A stretch of 64,000 bases of DNA from an uncultured Microbacterium sp. (GTDB lineage Bacteria; Actinomycetota; Actinomycetes; Actinomycetales; Microbacteriaceae): the NCBI GenBank assembly GCA_913774665.1, contig CAJYHN010000010.1, positions 434,001 through 498,000 of the forward strand. Direction: 5' to 3'. Positions 26,739-35,428 of this stretch are shown piece by piece. A program made the translations under genes and the position numbers. Below the pieces are notes generated by a model, which did no database searches, had not been told where the DNA came from, and saw nothing but the letters and a program-made list of their open reading frames with translations. Within the stretch, counting starts at the first letter, position 1; each line of letters opens with the position of its first letter.

Positions 26739-28070
26739 ATGAGCGACACCGCCACCCGCGTCCTCTCCCTCGAGGACGAACTGCTCGACCTGCTCGGCCC
26801 CGCCGCCGTCAGCACCGAACCGCGTGTGCGCGAACGCGCCAGCGTCGACGGCTCGCCGATGTCGCCGATCATCGCCGCGAAGCTTCCGCTGGGTCTGGCC
26901 GACCTCGTCGTCTTCGCCGCGGACGCCGAACAGATCGCCATCGCCGTCGCCGCGGCATCCCGTCACGGTGTTCCGATCACCGTCCGCGGCAAGGGCACCG
27001 GCAACTACGGACAGGGCATTCCGATGCAGGGCGGCCTCGTCATCGACACCACGCGGGCGAAGGCCATCGTCGAGGTCGGCGACGGCGTCATCACGGCCGA
27101 GGCCGGCACCCCCATGGTCATGCTCGAGCAGGCCGCGTGGGCGAGCGGCCAGGCGCTGTGGATGTACCCCTCGACCGCGCAGTCGACGATCGGCGGCTTC
27201 CTCTCCGGCGGGTCCGGCGGCACCGGGTCGATCGAGCACGGTTCGAACGACCGCGGCTTCGTCGCCGCCCTCGACGTCGTGCACGCCGACGGCAGCGCCG
27301 ACATCCTCCACGTCGAGGGCGACGAAGCCCAGAAGTACGTGCACAACTACGGCACGGCGGGCGTCATCGTGCGCGCGACCGTGCGCCTCGAGCCCCTGCG
27401 CGAGTGGCGGGGCCTGTGGGCGAGCTTCCCCGACTTCGCCGGGACGCTGTCGGTGGTGCAGACGATCGGGAACCTCGACCCCTCGCCACGGCTGGTGTCG
27501 GGCGACGGGCCCGAGATCTCGGCATCCCTCCCCGCCGACGAGGCGATCCCGGAGGGCCGGTCCAGTCTGCGGGTCATTCTGGACGCCGGGCAGATCGACG
27601 CCGTGACCGGGATCATCGAGGGCGCGGGCGGCCGCGTCGAGGCGGTGCGCGAAGGGCCCCAGGCGAGCATCCGCCTGTCGATGCTCAGCTACAACCACCC
27701 GATCGAGTGGTACCAGAAGAGCCAGCCGCACGAGGTGTTCCACCTCGAGGTCGCGGGCGCTCCGCTGGCCGACGACATCGCGGCGGTCGAGGCCGTCTTC
27801 CCGGGCGCGCACCTGCACATCGAGTCGACGAAGGCGTTCCCCATCGGCATGCTCGCGGCGCCGTACGTCAGCGAGGAGGACGTGTACCGCGGCATCGCCG
27901 AGCTCAACGCGATCGGCGTGGGCGTGCACAACCCGCACCAGTGGAACGTCGACTTCAACGTCGAGCAGACCGTCGAGACCGCGCGCTCGACCGACCCGAG
28001 CGGACTGCTGAACCCCGGCAAGCTCGACCCCGACTACGCCGGAGCGCGAAAGGGAGCGATCATCTCATGA
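26739..28070 (+). CDS. FAD-binding oxidoreductase (PCMH/GlcD type)
   Basis: Flavoprotein of the vanillyl-alcohol-oxidase-like superfamily, 443 residues. The PCMH FAD domain covers about residues 45-220, with TVRGKGTGNYGQG and MQGGLVIDTTR near residue 88 and STIGGFLSGGSGGTGS near residue 150. The C-terminus ends GLLNPGKLDPDY, the usual end of GlcD-like FAD oxidases. ATG 26739 has CCGGAG upstream. Its stop overlaps the creatininase start, so the two enzymes probably act in sequence. The substrate is not known. Confidence 0.83.
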   Translation: MSDTATRVLSLEDELLDLLGPAAVSTEPRVRERASVDGSPMSPIIAAKLPLGLADLVVFAADAEQIAIAVAAASRHGVPITVRGKGTGNYGQGIPMQGGLVIDTTRAKAIVEVGDGVITAEAGTPMVMLEQAAWASGQALWMYPSTAQSTIGGFLSGGSGGTGSIEHGSNDRGFVAALDVVHADGSADILHVEGDEAQKYVHNYGTAGVIVRATVRLEPLREWRGLWASFPDFAGTLSVVQTIGNLDPSPRLVSGDGPEISASLPADEAIPEGRSSLRVILDAGQIDAVTGIIEGAGGRVEAVREGPQASIRLSMLSYNHPIEWYQKSQPHEVFHLEVAGAPLADDIAAVEAVFPGAHLHIESTKAFPIGMLAAPYVSEEDVYRGIAELNAIGVGVHNPHQWNVDFNVEQTVETARSTDPSGLLNPGKLDPDYAGARKGAIIS

Positions 28071-28846
28071 CCCGTCTGCTGGCAGAGCTGAGCGGTCCCG
28101 CGGCCGCCGAGGCCCTCACCTCGACGTCGATCGTCGTGCTGCCCACCGGCGCGATCGAGCACCACGGTCCGCACCTGCCCCTGGCGACGGATGCTATCGT
28201 CGCCGAGGCGTCGGCGACGGCCGCCATCGCGCGGGCGGCCGCGCAGGGCCTGGACGTCTGGCAGCTGCCGACCCTGTCGATCACGAAGTCGGATGAGCAC
28301 TCGTGGGCTCCCGGGACGCTGTGGCTCACGCCCGAGACGATGATGCAGACGATCGTCGACATCGGCCGATCGCTGCTGACCACCCGCGCCCGCACGCTGG
28401 TCTTCCTCAACGGCCACGGCGGCAACGTCGCCCTGCTCAACGTCGCCAACCGCGAGCTGCGCCGCCGCTTCGGCCTGCGCACCTTCTTCATGCCCGCCGC
28501 CCGCGTTCCCTCGTTCGATGGCACCGACGGCGGCCCGGACGAGCACGGCACCGGCATCCACGCCGGGCACGGCGAGACGAGCATGATCATGCACCTGCGG
28601 CCCGAGCTGGTCGACGCGACGCAGTTCGAGGCCACGGTGCCCGCGCACATCGGCGACTTCCGGCACATCGGCTTCAACGGCAAGCCCGTGACCTTCGGGT
28701 GGCTCTCGAACGACTTCGGTCCCACCGGGGTACTCGGCGACCCGACCGGCGCGAACGCCGCGCACGGAGCGCAGCTGTTCGAGGACAGCGTGTCGTTCAT
28801 CGTCGAGGCGCTCGAAGAGATCAGCCGATTCGACTACACCGCGTGA
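28067..28846 (+). CDS. Creatininase family amidohydrolase
   Basis: Metal-dependent cyclic amidohydrolase of the creatininase/ArfB/MftE family, 259 residues. Metal ligands are visible as LPTGAIEHHGPHLPLATD (residues 24-41), NGHGGNVALL near residue 119 and HAGHGETSMIM near residue 166. Family members open cyclic amides (creatinine) or deformylate pyrimidines. Coupled to the FAD oxidase by a 4-bp overlap and in a run with a CodA-like deaminase and a heterocycle importer, it most likely opens the ring of an imported nitrogen compound. Confidence 0.87.
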   Translation: MTRLLAELSGPAAAEALTSTSIVVLPTGAIEHHGPHLPLATDAIVAEASATAAIARAAAQGLDVWQLPTLSITKSDEHSWAPGTLWLTPETMMQTIVDIGRSLLTTRARTLVFLNGHGGNVALLNVANRELRRRFGLRTFFMPAARVPSFDGTDGGPDEHGTGIHAGHGETSMIMHLRPELVDATQFEATVPAHIGDFRHIGFNGKPVTFGWLSNDFGPTGVLGDPTGANAAHGAQLFEDSVSFIVEALEEISRFDYTA

Positions 28847-28860
28847 GGGGCTCGGGGCGG

Positions 28861-28931
28861 GCACAACTCCTGCAGATCCGGCCGGCGGGCGTCGGAACGG
28901 CTTCGCGGCGCGCATTCTGCAGGAGTTGTGC
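28861..28931. repeat. Inverted-repeat element, family A, copy 1 (71 bp)
   Basis: Begins GCACAACTCCTGCA and ends with its exact complement TGCAGGAGTTGTGC, 14-bp perfect arms around a 43-bp core. It starts 14 bp after the creatininase stop. First 19 bases of the element are nearly shared with the copy inside the xanthine dehydrogenase gene. Confidence 0.85.
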
Positions 28932-29024
28932 AGCCGCGGGGCGCGAGCCCGCCGCCCGGGGCGCGGCGGCTGGCAGGCGCGAGCCCGCCGCCCGGCGCGC
29001 AGCGGCTGGCCTCGGCCCCGTGCG
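28932..29024. repeat. GC-rich spacer repeat between family A elements
   Basis: Contains two adjacent copies of a roughly 40-bp Gly/Ala/Arg-coding-like unit (gcgagcccgccgcccgg...). A third copy fills 29098-29150. No gene is supported in 28847-29276 as a whole. Confidence 0.6.
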
Positions 29025-29096
29025 GCACAACTCCTGCATAAGCCGGCCGGGGGCGCGTCGGACCGCCGCGAAACCCGGATACTGCAGGAGTTGTGC
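29025..29096. repeat. Inverted-repeat element, family A, copy 2 (72 bp)
   Basis: Same 14-bp perfect arms as copy 1, with a core about 75% alike to copy 3. Copies 2 and 3 are the closest pair. Confidence 0.85.
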
Positions 29097-29153
29097 AGCC
29101 GGCAGGCGCGAGCCCGCCGCCCGGCGCGCGGCGGCTGGCCTCGGCCCCGCGCG

Positions 29154-29225
29154 GCACAACTCCTGCACGAGCCCGTCGAGGGCGCGTCGGACCCCCGCGA
29201 AACCCGGATACTGCAGGAGTTGTGC
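29154..29225. repeat. Inverted-repeat element, family A, copy 3 (72 bp)
   Basis: Same 14-bp perfect arms; ends 51 bp before the MFS start. The three copies could fold into one long RNA structure at the end of the creatininase message. Confidence 0.85.
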
Positions 29226-29276
29226 AGCCGTCGACGTGGGACAGGTGCCGGATGCCCCTGGTCGGGCGGCGCGCGA

Positions 29277-30503
29277 GTGAGCGTGTCCGCCGAACCGGCG
29301 CAGGGAGTGCGCGCCTACGGGCAGGTGCTGCGCCTGCCGGGAGCCCGCAGCTTCGTCGCCGCGGGCATCCTCGCGCGTTTCCCCCGCGCGACGCTGTCTC
29401 TCGGCATCATCCTGCTCGTGTCGGCCGCGACCGGGAGCTTCGCCTCGGCCGGGCTCGTGGTGGCCCCGCTGGTCGGAGGGATGGCTCTTGCCGCGCCGCT
29501 GTGGTCGTCGCGCATGGACCGCCACGGCCAGGCCCGCGTGATCCTCGTGTCTCTCGGATGCCTCGTGCTCGCGGCATCCGGATTCCTCGTCCTGGTGCGG
29601 GCGGGGGCGCCGTTCTGGACGTGGCTCGTGGCCGCGTTCGTCACGGGCGCGGCGACGCCCGATTTGACGTCGGCCGTGCGGGCGCGGTGGACAGCGCTCG
29701 CCCCGCCGGCGCAACGGACGCCCGCGCTGGCCCTCGAGACGATCGCCGACCAGATGGTGTTCATCTCGGGCCCGCCGGCCATCACCGCGGTGGCCGCAGC
29801 GATCGACCCCGCCGTGGCGATGCTCGGCTCGCTCGGGCTCGGCGTGATCGGCGGGGTGTGGCTCGCCGCGCAGCGCGGCACGCAACCGGCACCGACGCCG
29901 CGGGGCCCCCGTCGCGGGCTGGTGCTCCCGCCCGCGGGGGTGATCCCCATCGCGGTGGCGTGCGTCGCGCTCGGCGGGGTGTTCGGTTCGTTCGACGTCA
30001 GCCTGGTCGGCTGGGCGGAGCTGAGCGAGCGACCGTGGCTCGCGGGCCCCGCCTTCAGCGCGCTGGCGGTGGCGATCGCGATCGGCTCGGTCGTCACGGG
30101 GGCGCGCGCGTGGAAGCTCTCGCCCGCCACCCGCTACATCGGCTTCGCGACGCTGGCCGCGGTGGTAGCCGTGGGGCTCCCCTTCGCGCAGGGGTCGGCT
30201 CCGGTGCTGTTCGGGGTGATCCTGCTCCTCGGGCTCGCGGTGTCGCCGGTGATGGTGTCGGGCATCCTCGTGGCATCCGCCCGCGCCCCCGAGGGCCGCG
30301 TGACCGAGACCCTCGCCTACCCGACCGCGGCGATGTCGCTGGGCGTGCCGATCGGCGGAGTGATCGCCGGAGCGGCGCTGGATGCCACGGGCCCGGCCAC
30401 GGCGCTGATCACGATCGCGGTGTCGCTGGCTCTGGCGGCGACGATCGCGGCGGTCGGCGAGGCGCTGGTGCGCGCCGCGAGCGCGCGAGCTGCGCGGGCG
30501 TGA
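29277..30503 (+). CDS. MFS transporter
   Basis: Membrane transporter of the major facilitator superfamily, 408 residues, with about twelve hydrophobic segments and a shortened loop 2-3 motif (LWSSRMDRHGQAR). The start is uncertain: GTG 29277 and GTG 29283 are in frame after the last repeat, with only a weak ribosome site. Upstream in-frame codons run through the repeat elements and are not believed. The cargo is unknown; it follows the heterocycle operon, so export or import of a related compound is possible. Confidence 0.75.
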   Translation: MSVSAEPAQGVRAYGQVLRLPGARSFVAAGILARFPRATLSLGIILLVSAATGSFASAGLVVAPLVGGMALAAPLWSSRMDRHGQARVILVSLGCLVLAASGFLVLVRAGAPFWTWLVAAFVTGAATPDLTSAVRARWTALAPPAQRTPALALETIADQMVFISGPPAITAVAAAIDPAVAMLGSLGLGVIGGVWLAAQRGTQPAPTPRGPRRGLVLPPAGVIPIAVACVALGGVFGSFDVSLVGWAELSERPWLAGPAFSALAVAIAIGSVVTGARAWKLSPATRYIGFATLAAVVAVGLPFAQGSAPVLFGVILLLGLAVSPVMVSGILVASARAPEGRVTETLAYPTAAMSLGVPIGGVIAGAALDATGPATALITIAVSLALAATIAAVGEALVRAASARAARA

Positions 30504-30612
30504 GGGGCGGGCGACCCCGGGTCGGGGCGCCGCGCGGGTCGTGAGACGGCATCGCGCTGACGAGTCGGTGTCAGTGTGTCGCCGAGCGGTCAGCGGAGTG
30601 CTGTCTCGCGGC

Positions 30613-31413
30613 TCAGACCACCCGCGCGAGGGCGGCGCGCAGGTGGCGCAGCACAGAGACGTGCCCGTCGTCGGGGTGCAGCTCGAGGGTCGCCCGCGGC
30701 AGGAGAGCGGCGAGGGCCCGAGCGTGTGCGGGCGGGATCACCCGGTCGCGCTCCCCCTGGACGAGCAGAACGGATGCCGCCACCTCCGCCGCCGCGAACC
30801 CCCACGGCCGGGTGAACGCGAGGTCGTCGTCGACGAGGCCATCCGGCCCCTCGGCATCGGCCGCCCCGGCATCGACTCCGAGCGACGCCCACTCCCCCTG
30901 CAGCGCGGCATAGTCGGCATCCACGAATTGGGCCGGATCGAACTCTTCAGTCGCGGCGAAGCGTCGCCTCTCGTCCTCGCCCACCGCGGCGGCGCGGAGT
31001 CCCCCGGGCGCCTGCATGCCGGCGAACCACCACGACTCGTCGGCGAACGGCGCGGGTGAGGCAAGAGTCACCACCGCGCGGACGAGCTCCGGCGTGACCG
31101 CCGCGCACGCGAGCGCGTGCGGTCCGCCGCCCGAGGCTCCCACGGAGACGACGGATGCCACCCCCAACCCCTCGAGCACCGGGTGAAGCCCCCGCGCGAC
31201 GTCGACGACACGGCGCCCGGGTATTCGCGGCGATCCGGCGTAGGCCGGACGCGCCACCGAGACGACCGCGAGCCCGTACTCCTCGGCCGCCGCGCGGACG
31301 GGCTCCAGGATGGCACCGGTCTGGGGCGACCCGTGGTGCCACAGCAGCACCTCGCGCCCAGCGACGTCGTCATTTGAGGTGTGGACGTCGAGCCCGGCGA
31401 TGGTCGTGCGCAT
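30613..31413 (-). CDS. Alpha/beta hydrolase
   Basis: Serine hydrolase of the alpha/beta fold, 266 residues. The oxyanion strand is VLLWHHGSPQTG near residue 23, the nucleophile serine is in VSVGASGGGPHAL near residue 94, the acid is probably in LLVQGERDRVIPP near residue 216, and the histidine in HPDDGHVSVL near residue 247. No substrate can be assigned. It stands alone between an MFS gene and a repeat region. Confidence 0.83.
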   Translation of the reverse strand: MRTTIAGLDVHTSNDDVAGREVLLWHHGSPQTGAILEPVRAAAEEYGLAVVSVARPAYAGSPRIPGRRVVDVARGLHPVLEGLGVASVVSVGASGGGPHALACAAVTPELVRAVVTLASPAPFADESWWFAGMQAPGGLRAAAVGEDERRRFAATEEFDPAQFVDADYAALQGEWASLGVDAGAADAEGPDGLVDDDLAFTRPWGFAAAEVAASVLLVQGERDRVIPPAHARALAALLPRATLELHPDDGHVSVLRHLRAALARVV

Positions 31414-31436
31414 GCGGCCAGGCTCGCACAGCCGGG

Positions 31437-31625
31437 GCGGCGGCGCGAGGTGTGCGCCGGCGGGCGGGGACGGCGGCGGGCGGGGGCGGCGGCGCGAGGT
31501 GTTCGCCGGTGGGCGGGGCGGCGGCGCGAGGTGTTAGCCGGCGCGAGGGCGGCGGCGCCCGCGAGGTGTGCGCCCGCGGGCGAGGGCGGCGGCGCGAGGT
31601 GTTCGCCCGCGCCCGCGACCGCGCT
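31437..31625. repeat. GC-rich tandem repeat, 5 imperfect copies of a GCGAGGTGT-containing unit
   Basis: Five units built on ggcggcgcgaggtgttcgcc follow each other between the hydrolase start and the next gene. The gene-free gap is 31414-31789; the last 160 bp of it show nothing recognisable. Confidence 0.7.
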
Positions 31626-31789
31626 CCGGCACCCTTCGCCCGGTGTCCCCGCCCCCGGACGCCCGCACGGAGCCCGCGGCATCCGATGTTGACGACACCG
31701 GGCGCGATGGCCACCTCGTCCGCGTGTTGGGGACACTCGATCGATCGTGGGGGGCGAGAGCCGGGCGGGGCGGGGGCGCGCGCGAACCG

Positions 31790-33166
31790 CTACAGGATGA
31801 CGCCGAACTCCTCCGCCAGCGCCGGCAGCTGAGAGTGCAGCACCGCCGACGCCTCGACGGCGAGCGGATTCGTCGAGACGCCGTTCTCGTTCACCAGTTT
31901 GCCGCCGACGTACACCCGCTGCAGGTTGCGCAGACCGCAGGCGAGCACGTAGCTGCGTACGGGGTTCCACAGGGGTCCGACGTCGGGCGTGCGCGGGTCG
32001 ACGACGACGAAGTCGGCGAACTTGCCCACCTCGAGGCTGCCGACGCGGTCGTCGACGCCCATGATCTCTGCTCCCCCGAGGGTGTGCAGGCGCAGGACCC
32101 GTTCGGGCATCATCGACAGCGGGTCGTGGGTGCGGGCACGCTGCATGAACATGCCCATGCGCATGTTCTGCCATGGGTCGGCGACGTCGGTGCAGGCCTG
32201 GTCGTCGAGGCCCATGCCGACCTTCATGCCCTGCTCGAGCATCTCGGGCACGTGGGCGATCCCGGACGCCAGACGCCCGTTCGACGCGGGCTGCCACGAC
32301 ATGCTGGCGCCGCCGGCAGCGGCATCCGCGATGATCTCCGGCGTCGTCTGGATGAAGTGGCCGAACATCATGCCGGGGCGCAGGGCTCCGGCGTTCTTGT
32401 AGAGCTGGAACTTCGTCTGCTGGTGCTCGATCGCCTCGTAGGTCTCGAGGAAGTGCGCCTGGTTGGTCACACCGAAGCGGTCCATGACCGCGACCTCGAT
32501 CTCGGCGGCATCCGGCCGGGTCGACCACTGGACCTGGCCCATGATCGAAGCGCCGAGGGCGATGTCGGGGTCCATCGCGAGCACGTGATCGAGGGATGCC
32601 TCGAACCGCGCGAAGATCTCTTCGTCGGTGCCGACGGTGGCATCCAGGGCGATCGAGTCGACGAAACGGAGCCCGGCGTCGTGGCATCCGTCGGCCTGTC
32701 GGGTGTGCCAGGCGTGATCGCGCAGGATGCCGCCGCCGTCGGCACGCTTGCCCTCGACCATCGGTTCCCAGGGCAGGAGCGGGTCGGTGAAGTTGTACGC
32801 GGTGGTCACGCCGTTGGCGAGGAAGTCGAGCGAGCCGTGCAGCGTCGCCCAGTAGATCTGGTCGGGCGAGGCGTTGTTGAGCACGCTGAACATCGAGGTG
32901 CACCAACCGTAGAGCGTCTGGTCGACGCCGAGTCCGCGCGAACCGCTCGTGAAGAGGTGGCTGTGGCTCGACACGAAGCCGGGCGCCACGAACTTGCCGT
33001 CGACGTCGAGGATCTCGTCGGCGGTGACGCCCGGACCGGGGTCGCCGGCGCCGATCGCGGCGATGCGGCCGTCGCGCACGAGCATGTACCCGCGTTCGAT
33101 GTAGCCGGGGTCGTCGGTGCCCGCGGGGACGGTGATGAGACGTGCGTTCGTGACCAGGAGCGACAT
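31790..33166 (-). CDS. Amidohydrolase, AtzA/TrzN/SAH-deaminase-like
   Basis: Metal-dependent deaminase or chlorohydrolase-like amidohydrolase, 458 residues. Metal ligands: VSSHSHLFTSG near residue 70, NQAHFLETYEAIEHQ near residue 248, FGHFIQTTPEII near residue 279 and the aspartate in GMGLDDQACTDVAD near residue 332. The C-terminal LEVGKFADFVVVDPRT closes the small beta domain. ATG 33166 lies 7 nt after a TACCGT -10 element and lacks a Shine-Dalgarno, so the message is probably leaderless. With a GlnR-type box in front, it likely releases ammonia from a nitrogen heterocycle. Confidence 0.85.
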   Translation of the reverse strand: MSLLVTNARLITVPAGTDDPGYIERGYMLVRDGRIAAIGAGDPGPGVTADEILDVDGKFVAPGFVSSHSHLFTSGSRGLGVDQTLYGWCTSMFSVLNNASPDQIYWATLHGSLDFLANGVTTAYNFTDPLLPWEPMVEGKRADGGGILRDHAWHTRQADGCHDAGLRFVDSIALDATVGTDEEIFARFEASLDHVLAMDPDIALGASIMGQVQWSTRPDAAEIEVAVMDRFGVTNQAHFLETYEAIEHQQTKFQLYKNAGALRPGMMFGHFIQTTPEIIADAAAGGASMSWQPASNGRLASGIAHVPEMLEQGMKVGMGLDDQACTDVADPWQNMRMGMFMQRARTHDPLSMMPERVLRLHTLGGAEIMGVDDRVGSLEVGKFADFVVVDPRTPDVGPLWNPVRSYVLACGLRNLQRVYVGGKLVNENGVSTNPLAVEASAVLHSQLPALAEEFGVIL

Positions 33167-33173
33167 GTTGATG

Positions 33174-33205
33174 ACGGTAACAATGGCGTGTTTCCGCGGT
33201 GTTCC
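33174..33205 (-). promoter_or_regulatory. GlnR-type box and leaderless promoter of the amidohydrolase
   Basis: On the minus strand: GGAAC-n6-GAAAC (33205-33190; one mismatch to GTnAC), exactly 10 bp, TACCGT (-10), 7 bp, ATG. Confidence 0.65.
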
Positions 33206-33224
33206 GGGCGTGGGGCGGGGGTTT

Positions 33225-33300
33225 TGCGGAGGGGGTGGGGTGGGGGTTGTGGGGGTGGGGGTTGTGGGGGTGGGGGCTGTGGGGGTGGTGGCTGTGCCGG
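33225..33300. repeat. G-rich microsatellite-like repeat
   Basis: Four to five copies of GGGGGTGGGGGTTGTG-like units on the plus strand, able in principle to form G-quadruplexes. A C-rich counterpart lies at 33540-33620, so the two flank the family C elements. Confidence 0.6.
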
Positions 33301-33305
33301 TGGTT

Positions 33306-33375
33306 GTCCCACTTCTGGCGGTGCATGTCCCAGAAATGGCCGGTGAAGCGCCGCCCGACCCACCACAAGTGGGAC
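33306..33375. repeat. Inverted-repeat element, family C, copy 1 (70 bp)
   Basis: Perfect 9-bp ends GTCCCACTT / AAGTGGGAC; core contains TTCTGGCGGTGCATGTCCCA. About 90% identical to the other three copies. Confidence 0.85.
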
Positions 33376-33421
33376 GAGGGGGCACGCGAGCCGCGCGCGA
33401 GCGACGCCCCAGCAAGGCATC

Positions 33422-33491
33422 GTCCCCCCTCTGGCGGTGCATGTCCCACAAATGGCCGGTGAAGCGCCGCACAACCCACCACAAGTGGGAC
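33422..33491. repeat. Inverted-repeat element, family C, copy 2 (70 bp)
   Basis: Same length and core as copy 1, with a degenerate left arm (GTCCCCCCT). Begins 116 bp after copy 1. With copy 1 and the C-rich stretch it fills the gene-free gap 33167-33674. Confidence 0.85.
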
Positions 33492-33627
33492 GAGGGGGCA
33501 CGGGCAGAGCCCCAGCCCAGCCGCAGCGCCACCGCAGCACAATCTCCCCCACCCCGCATCGCGCAGACCCCGCCCCGCATCGCGCAGACCCACCCCCGCA
33601 CCCGCCAGACCCACCCCCGCACGCCGA

Positions 33628-33660
33628 ACGCCGCGCCCGCCCGAGGGCGAGACGCGGCGT
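33628..33660 (-). terminator. Hairpin after the tetrose-locus SDR gene
   Basis: Stem ACGCCGCG / CGCGGCGT (33628-33635 with 33653-33660) with inner pairing, 15 bp past the SDR stop on the minus strand. No T-tract. Confidence 0.45.
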
Positions 33661-33674
33661 CCGGGGGAAGCGGA

Positions 33675-34433
33675 TCAGGAGATGTGCGAGCCGCCGTTGA
33701 TGTCGTAGGTCGCGCCGGTGATGTAGGCCGACCGGTCGCTCATCAGGAACTCGAAAAGGTTCGCGATGTCTTCGGCCGTCGCCTGGCGCCCGAGCGGCAC
33801 GTCGGCGGCGAGCTTCGCCTCGAGCTCGTCGTTCGTCGCGCCGGCGCGGATGTCGGTGGCGACGACGCCGGGGGTGACGGCGTTGACCGTGACGCCCGAC
33901 GGTCCGAGCTCGCGCGCGACGGCGCGGGTGAAGCCGAGGATCGCGGCCTTGGCGGCCGAGTAGGGGACGCCGCCGAAGACACCGCCACCGCGGATGGCCG
34001 ACACCGACGACATGTTCACGATGCGGCCGTATCCGCGCTCGACCATGCCCGCCGCGATCCGCTTGGTCACGATGTACGTGCCCGTGGCGTTGATCGACAT
34101 GACGCGGTTCCACTCGGCGAGCGTCGTCTGCAGGAAGCGGGTGGGCGAAGTGATCCCGGCGATGTTGGCGAGGGATGCCACGGGCGGCAGGTCGCTCTCG
34201 ATGCGCGCGACCACGGCGTCGACCGCGGCCTCGTCGGTGACGTCGGCGCCGTAGCCGAAGGCCTCGACCCCGAACTCGTCGCGGAGTTCGGCGGCGACGG
34301 CCTCGGCGGCGGCGGCATCCAGGTCGATGACGGCGACGGGAGCGCCGGTCGCGGCGAGCGCGCGGGCGGTGGCGCGGCCGATGCCGCGGGGGGAGCCGGC
34401 GCCGGTGACGACGGCGGTGGTGGGCTGGGACAT
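33675..34433 (-). CDS. SDR family oxidoreductase, threitol/polyol dehydrogenase-like
   Basis: Classical short-chain dehydrogenase, 252 residues. Cofactor loop TGAGSPRGIGRATA near residue 10, NIAGI near residue 90, the catalytic serine in NMSSVSAIRGG and the YSAAKAA catalytic pair near residue 157, and the end DINGGSHIS. Together with the DhaK-type kinase and RpiB-type isomerase nearby, it fits the role of a D-threitol dehydrogenase giving D-erythrulose, as known from Mycobacterium smegmatis. Substrate by context only. Confidence 0.82.
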   Translation of the reverse strand: MSQPTTAVVTGAGSPRGIGRATARALAATGAPVAVIDLDAAAAEAVAAELRDEFGVEAFGYGADVTDEAAVDAVVARIESDLPPVASLANIAGITSPTRFLQTTLAEWNRVMSINATGTYIVTKRIAAGMVERGYGRIVNMSSVSAIRGGGVFGGVPYSAAKAAILGFTRAVARELGPSGVTVNAVTPGVVATDIRAGATNDELEAKLAADVPLGRQATAEDIANLFEFLMSDRSAYITGATYDINGGSHIS

Positions 34434-34465
34434 GGGGTGCTCTCCTTCGAAACGGATGGTGGGTG

Positions 34466-35314
34466 TCACGCGGGGACGGCGGCGGCGGCGAGCAGGCCGC
34501 TGAGATACTCCGCGGCGGCGCGGGCGGCATCCGCCCGATCGGCGTCGGCGGTGTCGCGGGTCTCGAGCTCGAGGGCGAGGTCGCCGGTGTAGCCGACCTC
34601 GGCGAGCGCCGCGGCGAGATCGGCGAAATCCACCCGCCCGCGGCCGATCGAGTGGTTGATGTAGCCGGGCTCGGCATCCCTCAGGTGCACGTGACGCGTG
34701 CGCGCGGCGTGCGCGGAGAGGAAGTCGCGAGGGTCTCCCCCACCGGCGACGATGTGGCTGGTGTCGAGCACGACGCCGATCTCGGCCGGCAGGCGCGACA
34801 GCAGCGCCCCCGCGCGGTCGAGGTCGTACGCGAGGCGGAAGAAGTGCGGAGCCTCGACCCACAGCTCGATGCCGCGGGCACGGGCGGCCGCGGAGATCTC
34901 GACGAGCCGCGCCGCGACGAGGTCGAAGTCGGTGTCGAGGTCGACGACGGGGGCGTGCTCCTGCGCGCCGTTGGGCAGCACGAGGGCTTCTGATCCGATC
35001 GCGACGCACAGATCGAGCAGGCGGTCGACGTGCTCGGCACGGCGTGCGGCCGAGCCCTCGGAGTCGGGGCGGTTGAGATCGCCCACGTCGGCGTTCACCG
35101 AGCGGACGCGGAGCCCGGATGCCACGACGGTGGCGGCCACGGCGGTCACGGCCGCGTGGTCGAGGTCGTAGGGAACGTGGTCGCAGACGCCGGGAAGGGC
35201 ACCGAGGTCGATGCCCTCGAAGCCGCGCGCGCGGATCTCGTCGAGCGCCTCGGCGAGCGGCAGGTGGCGCAGCGTGATGGTCGAGCACGTGATGCGGGGG
35301 GCGGTGGCGGCCAC
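34466..35314 (-). CDS. Sugar phosphate isomerase/epimerase, xylose-isomerase-like TIM barrel
   Basis: TIM-barrel isomerase/epimerase, 282 residues. Typical AP endonuclease 2-fold motifs: RGFEGIDLGALPG near residue 27, metal-site glutamate in IELWVEAPHFF near residue 147, GVVLDTSHIV near residue 179, HVHLRDAEPG near residue 208 and LALELETRD near residue 250. Start GTG 35314 has GAGGAG 5 nt before it. In the tetrose locus it may convert L-erythrulose 1-phosphate to D-erythrulose 4-phosphate or epimerise the ketose. It is divergent from the kinase gene; the FCD-type operator lies between them. Confidence 0.8.
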   Translation of the reverse strand: MAATAPRITCSTITLRHLPLAEALDEIRARGFEGIDLGALPGVCDHVPYDLDHAAVTAVAATVVASGLRVRSVNADVGDLNRPDSEGSAARRAEHVDRLLDLCVAIGSEALVLPNGAQEHAPVVDLDTDFDLVAARLVEISAAARARGIELWVEAPHFFRLAYDLDRAGALLSRLPAEIGVVLDTSHIVAGGGDPRDFLSAHAARTRHVHLRDAEPGYINHSIGRGRVDFADLAAALAEVGYTGDLALELETRDTADADRADAARAAAEYLSGLLAAAAVPA

Positions 35315-35372
35315 GGTTCTCCTCCTCGAGTGTGACGGCCCGTTCGGGCTTGACGGTGAGACTATCTGTTCT

Positions 35373-35384
35373 ATTGTTAACATT
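35373..35384. promoter_or_regulatory. FCD/GntR-type operator between isomerase and kinase genes
   Basis: ATTGTTAACATT, one base from the palindrome ATTGTTAACAAT that is found perfect before the MHS transporter gene. Its position between the divergent genes suits control of both. Confidence 0.65.
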
Positions 35385-35428
35385 CAAACACTGAACGTGT
35401 TCCACCCGCTCCTCACCGGAGGTCGACG

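Noticed and set aside
28861-29225. CRISPR array
   Set aside because: Repeats are 71-72 bp with inner symmetry and irregular, partly repeated spacers; no cas genes.
31068-33614. 848-codon open frame on the minus strand
   Set aside because: It runs antisense-in-frame-shift through the amidohydrolase, the repeats and the hydrolase, has Arg/Pro-rich composition and no family motif. A by-product of high GC.
35365-35395. GlnR-type box before the kinase gene
   Set aside because: GTTAAC and AAAC occur but with 4 bp, not 6 bp, between halves; the palindrome ATTGTTAACATT explains the sequence better.
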